A DNA stretch of 64,000 nt from Bog-159 sp963818855 (GTDB lineage: Bacteria; Acidobacteriota; Terriglobia; Bryobacterales; Bryobacteraceae), in NCBI GenBank assembly GCA_963818855.1, contig CAWFUH010000019.1, forward strand, positions 1-64,000, given 5' to 3'. How positions within the stretch are numbered: position 1 is the stretch's first letter; every line of letters starts with the position of its first letter. Both the position numbers and the translations under genes were made by a program. This document shows, in pieces, positions 60,568 through 64,000 of the stretch. The notes under the pieces were generated by a model, which had not been told where the DNA came from, searched no databases, and was given only the letters and a program-made list of their open reading frames with translations.

Positions 60568-60885
60568 CCCAGTTTTGACGCATTTTTTCGTTTCGTGGAA
60601 AGGGGGCAAGAATGACCATGCAGCCCGACATCCGAGGCTGGCTGCAGGAAGCGGCGAGACCCGCGGCGACGCATCTTCTGGTCGGGTGCCAAACGTTTGA
60701 CTGACGACAATCCAAGCGTACCCCGACGCGGCGACCGAAACCAGCCCGGTGCTTGCCCCCTCATCATGGCGCCACCGGGCGGATCCCAGGCGGGGCCGCG
60801 CGACAAACCTGGCGTTCCCTGCCATCTCTACATTCATGGCCAATGCGCGCCAGCAGGCGCGAAGCGCCAACCGCGGCGGTCAAGG
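60568..60885 (+). repeat. Dispersed repeat, copy 2
   Basis: Second member of the repeat at 58894-59178, with an extra ~30 bases near its right end. It begins about 45 bases upstream of the VOC gene start, so it may contain that gene's promoter. Bases 60886-61148 hold no supported gene. Confidence 0.65.
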
Positions 60886-61148
60886 TGGTTCACGTCAGTG
60901 GCAGGATGGTCGGGCGGCGCATCGCAGATAGACGCTATGGCCGGCGCGGGCGGCTGGCGCCGGTCCGAGGCCGTCGGCGCTCCCGGATAGGCCACTCGAG
61001 GAGTGGCGGGACGGCCGGCGTAGATCGCGGAAGGGGCACGGCAGGCCCCGTTATCCGCTAACAGTGATGGAGGCACACGAGGCGATTCGCGCAGCCTGAT
61101 GCCGGCAATACGAAAAGGGAATCACTTTTTTCGATTAGGGCGGGAAAA

Positions 61149-61625
61149 TTACTGGGAAACCGCTTCGACCGCACCAGCCTTTGCAGTCTTCTTCGTTGCC
61201 GCCTTCTTGACAGCAATTATCTTTCGCGCCGGTGTCGCCATCTTCGCTCCTGCCGATTTTGCCCTCGCCGCCTCGGCCCGTTTCGCGGCCCACATCTTTT
61301 TCGTGGCGGCGATGATAGCAGCCCTGCCTGCGGCACTGAGTTGGCGCTTCGGCTTGGGCGCTTCCGGTTTGGTCGGCGATGCCTGCCCAGCTTCGCCCCG
61401 GATCTTTGCCCACCTTGCTTTTTGTGCGAGTGCCATTCTCCGGCGTGCGGCGGCGCCCATCTTCCGGCGATTCGGTGGTTTAACTTCCGGCGTGGTGCCG
61501 GTCTCTGCGGGACCACCAGACAGCATGGCACGGAGTTCGGCAATCTGATCGTCAATCCGGTGCTTCTGGGACTCGAAGCCTTCGGTAGCGGCGGCGATGA
61601 TTCCGGCGGTGAGCTTTGTCGGCAT
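61149..61625 (-). CDS. Histone H1-like Lys/Ala-rich DNA-binding protein
   Basis: 158 residues from ATG 61625, with GGAG nine bases upstream. The N-terminal 45 residues are helical (GFESQKHRIDDQIAELRAML). Two related basic motifs follow: NRRKMGAAARRRMALAQKAR with WAKI, and KRQLSAAGRAAIIAATKKMW with AAKR; the pattern is R-K-x-S/G-A-A-x-R-x-x-I/M-x-x-A-x-K-x-R/M-W. The C-terminus is a run of Ala/Lys (KKAATKKTAKAGA), like histone H1 tails. It probably binds DNA and helps shape the nucleoid. It stands alone. Confidence 0.7.
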   Translation of the reverse strand: MPTKLTAGIIAAATEGFESQKHRIDDQIAELRAMLSGGPAETGTTPEVKPPNRRKMGAAARRRMALAQKARWAKIRGEAGQASPTKPEAPKPKRQLSAAGRAAIIAATKKMWAAKRAEAARAKSAGAKMATPARKIIAVKKAATKKTAKAGAVEAVSQ

Positions 61626-61713
61626 GTGATTCTCCAACGTGCGTCCTATCTACGGTAGCTCGTTCTTCTACCTCTGTAGATAGCGAAGCCGCCCCGCCTG
61701 GGTCCGGTCCCGG

Positions 61714-62500
61714 ATCAGTGACCGCTCGAATTCGCCTGCCGCGCCCAGAAGGTGAAGATGATTCCCGGCGAGCGGAGACGGGATCGCGTATTGAGTCCGG
61801 TTGAGGAGAACATCTATTTTTGCTGCTGCCCGTTCGAACGAGATGCAGAAGCACATGGATCCTACGCTACTTGCAGATGTGGACACAATTCTGATCGATT
61901 GCGCCCTCAGACCGGAGGAGTGTTTCCGGTTGCGCCCTGCGAACATTGTGGACGACGGCATCGAGATCCACTATGGCAAGACGACTCCCGCGGCGAGGCG
62001 ACGCATCCCGATGACCGCCAGGGTTAAGGCAATTTGGAAATGCGGTTGGATAAACTTCGCGGCAGCAAGTGGATCTTTCCGGCGGATACCCAGAGCCATA
62101 TCGAAGAAATCAAGTCTGCGCAAGCAGCACGCCACAGCACTCAAAGGAGCCACTGAGCTTTTGCGTGCGCAAACCGGCCTTCATACTATTCAGTTTGAGA
62201 ACTTCGATCTGTACGCGCTCCGTCATACCTGTCTCACGCGATGGGCGCCGCATATGGACCCGTGGACGCTCATGCGATTGGCCGGCCACCGCGACATGGC
62301 AACGACAATGAGATATCCACCCTGAGGACGATACGACTCGCCAAGCGATGGAGCAGGCCCGGAAGGAAGTGGACCGCCGAGCACAAGCGGCTGTGGAGCG
62401 CGCGCGCCAGGCTATGGAGGAGTCCAAGAGTAGGGACAAGATTAGGGACAACTCCCCGAGCGCGATGGGAGTAGCACTCCCCAAGGGAAGGATTAACTCG
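61714..62500 (+). pseudogene. Integrase remnant next to tRNA-Pro
   Basis: Frames combine to MIPGERRRDRVLSPVEENIY, MDPTLLADVDTILIDCALRP, EECFRLRPANIVDDGIEIHY and GKTTPAARRRIPMTARVKAI, then FENFDLYALRHTCLTRWAPH and MRLAGHRDMATTMRY. The first Arg (ALRPEE), the H-x2-R-like ALRHT, the GH and the Tyr boxes are all visible, but frameshifts near 62035 and 62325 and the lost N-terminus inactivate it. The last part (VDRRAQAAVERARQAMEESK) runs toward the 3' end of the tRNA gene, the usual place for an integrase of an island inserted in a tRNA. Confidence 0.85.
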
Positions 62501-62522
62501 GTGCAATTGCAACAAGTTAGGT

Positions 62523-62600
62523 TGGTCGGGGCGAGTGGATTCGAACCACCGACCTCCTGGTCCCGAACCAGGCGCTCTAGCCAGGCTGAGCCACGCCCCG
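62523..62600 (-). tRNA. tRNA-Pro (anticodon CGG)
   Basis: The minus strand folds as a complete cloverleaf: acceptor CGGGGCG/CGCCCCG, D arm GCTC...GAGC, anticodon stem CCTGG with loop TTCGGGA (anticodon CGG) and CCAGG, T arm around GGTTCGAATCC. The first base pair C-G and discriminator A fit bacterial tRNA-Pro. CCA is encoded at 62523-62525. Confidence 0.95.
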
Positions 62601-62678
62601 AAACTACTAGTGTAGCCGGTTGTGACCTCCTGGACAAGTAGCGCACCTGCTCTGTACCATCAAGCAAGTGGCCCGCAA

Positions 62679-63995
62679 GTGAGCGAGAGCGAAAAACTGC
62701 GTGCATTACCGGCGGTGCATGAAGTCGCCGGGCGCATTTCGGCGCCTGGAATCCCGCACCATCTCGTCGTGGCGGAGATCCGGCGGGCGCTCGATGATGC
62801 CCGCCGCGAGATCCGCGCGAGCGCGGCCAACGGTCTATCGGTCGAAGCGCGCGTGGAGCGTGCGCTGCGCAACCTGGCCGCGCCGTCGCTGCGGCCCGTC
62901 ATCAACGCGACCGGCGTCGTCCTGCATACCAATCTGGGCCGCGCGCCGCTAGGCCCCGCCGCCATCCACGCCGGCTACACCAACCTCGAATATGACCTCG
63001 CCACCGGATTGCGCGGCAAACGCGACGTCCATGCAGGTGCGCTCTTCGAGCGACTGCTAGGCGCGCCCGGCATTGCTGTGAACAATAACGCCGCCGCCAT
63101 TTACCTCGCGCTCAACGAACTCGCCGCCGGCCACGAAGTCGTCGTATCGCGGGGCGAACTGATCGAAATCGGCGACGGCTTCCGCATCCCCGATATCATG
63201 CAGCGTTCCGGCGCCGTGCTGCGCGAGGTGGGCACCACCAACCGCACCGTTATCGAAGATTACAGGGCGGCCATCACCGCCGATTCGCGCCTACTGCTGC
63301 GCGTACATCCCAGCAATTTCCGCATCGCGGGATTCACGGCGCGCCCGTCGCTCGATGAGCTAGTCGCGTTGGGCCGCGAGCGCGGCATTCCCGTTTATGA
63401 GGATCTGGGCAGCGGCTGCCTCGTCGATTTGCGCCCTTTCGGCATCGATGAGCCGCTGGTAGCCGACAGCTTGAGGGCGAGCGCAGACCTGGTTTCATTC
63501 AGCGGCGATAAACTGCTGGGCGGACCGCAGGCAGGCATCCTGGCGGGAAAACCGGACATCATCGCGCGCTTGCGCCGCAATCCCATGTTCCGCGCACTGC
63601 GCCTGGATAAGATGATTTACCAGGTCCTCGAAACCACCCTTCGCCACCTGCTTCTGGAAGAATGGGACCAGGTGCCGGCGCTGCGTATGATCCGCCAAAG
63701 CGCCGCCGAAATCCGCGCGCGCGCCGAGCGCCTGGTGGGTTCGCTGCCGGCCCTGAAAGCGGAACTTACGCCCGGCGAGTCGGTAATCGGCGGCGGGGCC
63801 ACGCCCGAACAATCCATTCCCACCTGCCTGATCGCCATCGCCTGCACCGATGCGGACGCCGCGCAAGCAAGTCTGCGCGCGCACCATCCGCCGGTGATCG
63901 CGCGCATCGCAGAAGAGCGCGTTGTGGTGGATCTGCGAACAGTGCTTCCGGAAGAAGAGGCGGAGCTGGCGGCGGCCCTTCAGGCCCTTTCCTGA
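62679..63995 (+). CDS. selA: L-seryl-tRNA(Sec) selenium transferase
   Basis: 438 residues from GTG 62679 (VSESEKLRALPAVHEVAGRI). This is SelA, a PLP enzyme that turns seryl-tRNA(Sec) into selenocysteinyl-tRNA using selenophosphate. Visible landmarks: NATGVVLHTNLGRAPL near the N-terminus, GAPGIAVNNNAAAIYLALNE, EDLGSGCLVDL, and SFSGDKLLGGPQAG, whose Lys holds PLP. Length is close to the ~460 of well-studied homologues. It usually sits next to selB, which would lie beyond the window's right edge. It implies that the organism makes selenoproteins, unless the partner genes are lost. The frame also opens upstream through the tRNA region, but similarity starts at VSESEK. Confidence 0.96.
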   Translation: MSESEKLRALPAVHEVAGRISAPGIPHHLVVAEIRRALDDARREIRASAANGLSVEARVERALRNLAAPSLRPVINATGVVLHTNLGRAPLGPAAIHAGYTNLEYDLATGLRGKRDVHAGALFERLLGAPGIAVNNNAAAIYLALNELAAGHEVVVSRGELIEIGDGFRIPDIMQRSGAVLREVGTTNRTVIEDYRAAITADSRLLLRVHPSNFRIAGFTARPSLDELVALGRERGIPVYEDLGSGCLVDLRPFGIDEPLVADSLRASADLVSFSGDKLLGGPQAGILAGKPDIIARLRRNPMFRALRLDKMIYQVLETTLRHLLLEEWDQVPALRMIRQSAAEIRARAERLVGSLPALKAELTPGESVIGGGATPEQSIPTCLIAIACTDADAAQASLRAHHPPVIARIAEERVVVDLRTVLPEEEAELAAALQALS

Positions 63996-64000
63996 TACGT

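Overview
The window reads as a GC-rich soil Acidobacteriota chromosome of the Bryobacterales/Solibacter type. I infer this from family content, not from a search: ADOP/MacB-like permeases, a Ser/Thr kinase fused to a PD40 propeller, a 'GloVer' repeat protein, Tat-exported sugar enzymes and many decayed recombinases. Intact genes alternate with gene wreckage. I count at least sixteen remnants or frameshifted genes (kinase/TolB, FHA, GloVer, esterase, ADOP twice, integrases three times, aldo-keto reductase, AAA transposition ATPase, FG-GAP, TPR, sigma factor and others).

Layout. 0-6.5 kb: a TolB-propeller remnant, then a very large exported repeat protein with a C-terminal S74-type chaperone. 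6.5-10.3 kb: an FHA remnant and a GloVer/IPT protein gene split by an IS4-family element whose ends, inverted repeats and 10-bp target duplication can all be read; the IS carries a KTSC-domain passenger gene. 11-16.5 kb: S1/P1 nuclease, a Gfo/Idh/MocA oxidoreductase with a sugar isomerase partner, and an alpha/beta hydrolase. 17-22.5 kb: B12/radical SAM protein, ABC-F ATPase, DUF1906 protein. 22.5-32 kb: a 545-bp duplication brackets an M28 peptidase and a Ser/Thr kinase; the second copy starts an intact TPR protein, followed by a GH29 fucosidase. 32-35.3 kb: integrase remnant and a reverse-strand cluster of hypotheticals including a DUF5681 protein. 36-39.3 kb: ADOP permease and a small zinc-ribbon protein. 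39.8-44.7 kb: a Rieske / b6-type cytochrome b / nine-haem cytochrome c operon and a DUF2339-like membrane protein. 45-46.1 kb: a frameshifted ECF sigma locus.

46.6-51.1 kb holds the most unusual unit: four genes joined by 4-base start/stop overlaps (zinc-ribbon protein, CHC2-Toprim primase-like protein, two tyrosine recombinases) followed by an RHH/PIN toxin-antitoxin pair. It looks like a mobile element that carries its own primase. 51-55 kb: a large exported Ig-like protein. 55-57 kb: aldo-keto reductase and TniB-like remnants and a resolvase with a palindromic site at its start. 57-61 kb: a second B12/radical SAM protein and a VOC protein bracketed by a dispersed repeat. 61-64 kb: an H1-like basic protein, an integrase remnant abutting a tRNA-Pro(CGG) gene (a likely old island junction) and selA.

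Several genes have a -10 box only 6-8 bases before the start codon and no Shine-Dalgarno sequence, suggesting leaderless mRNAs. All calls rest on reading translations and motifs; no database search was run.
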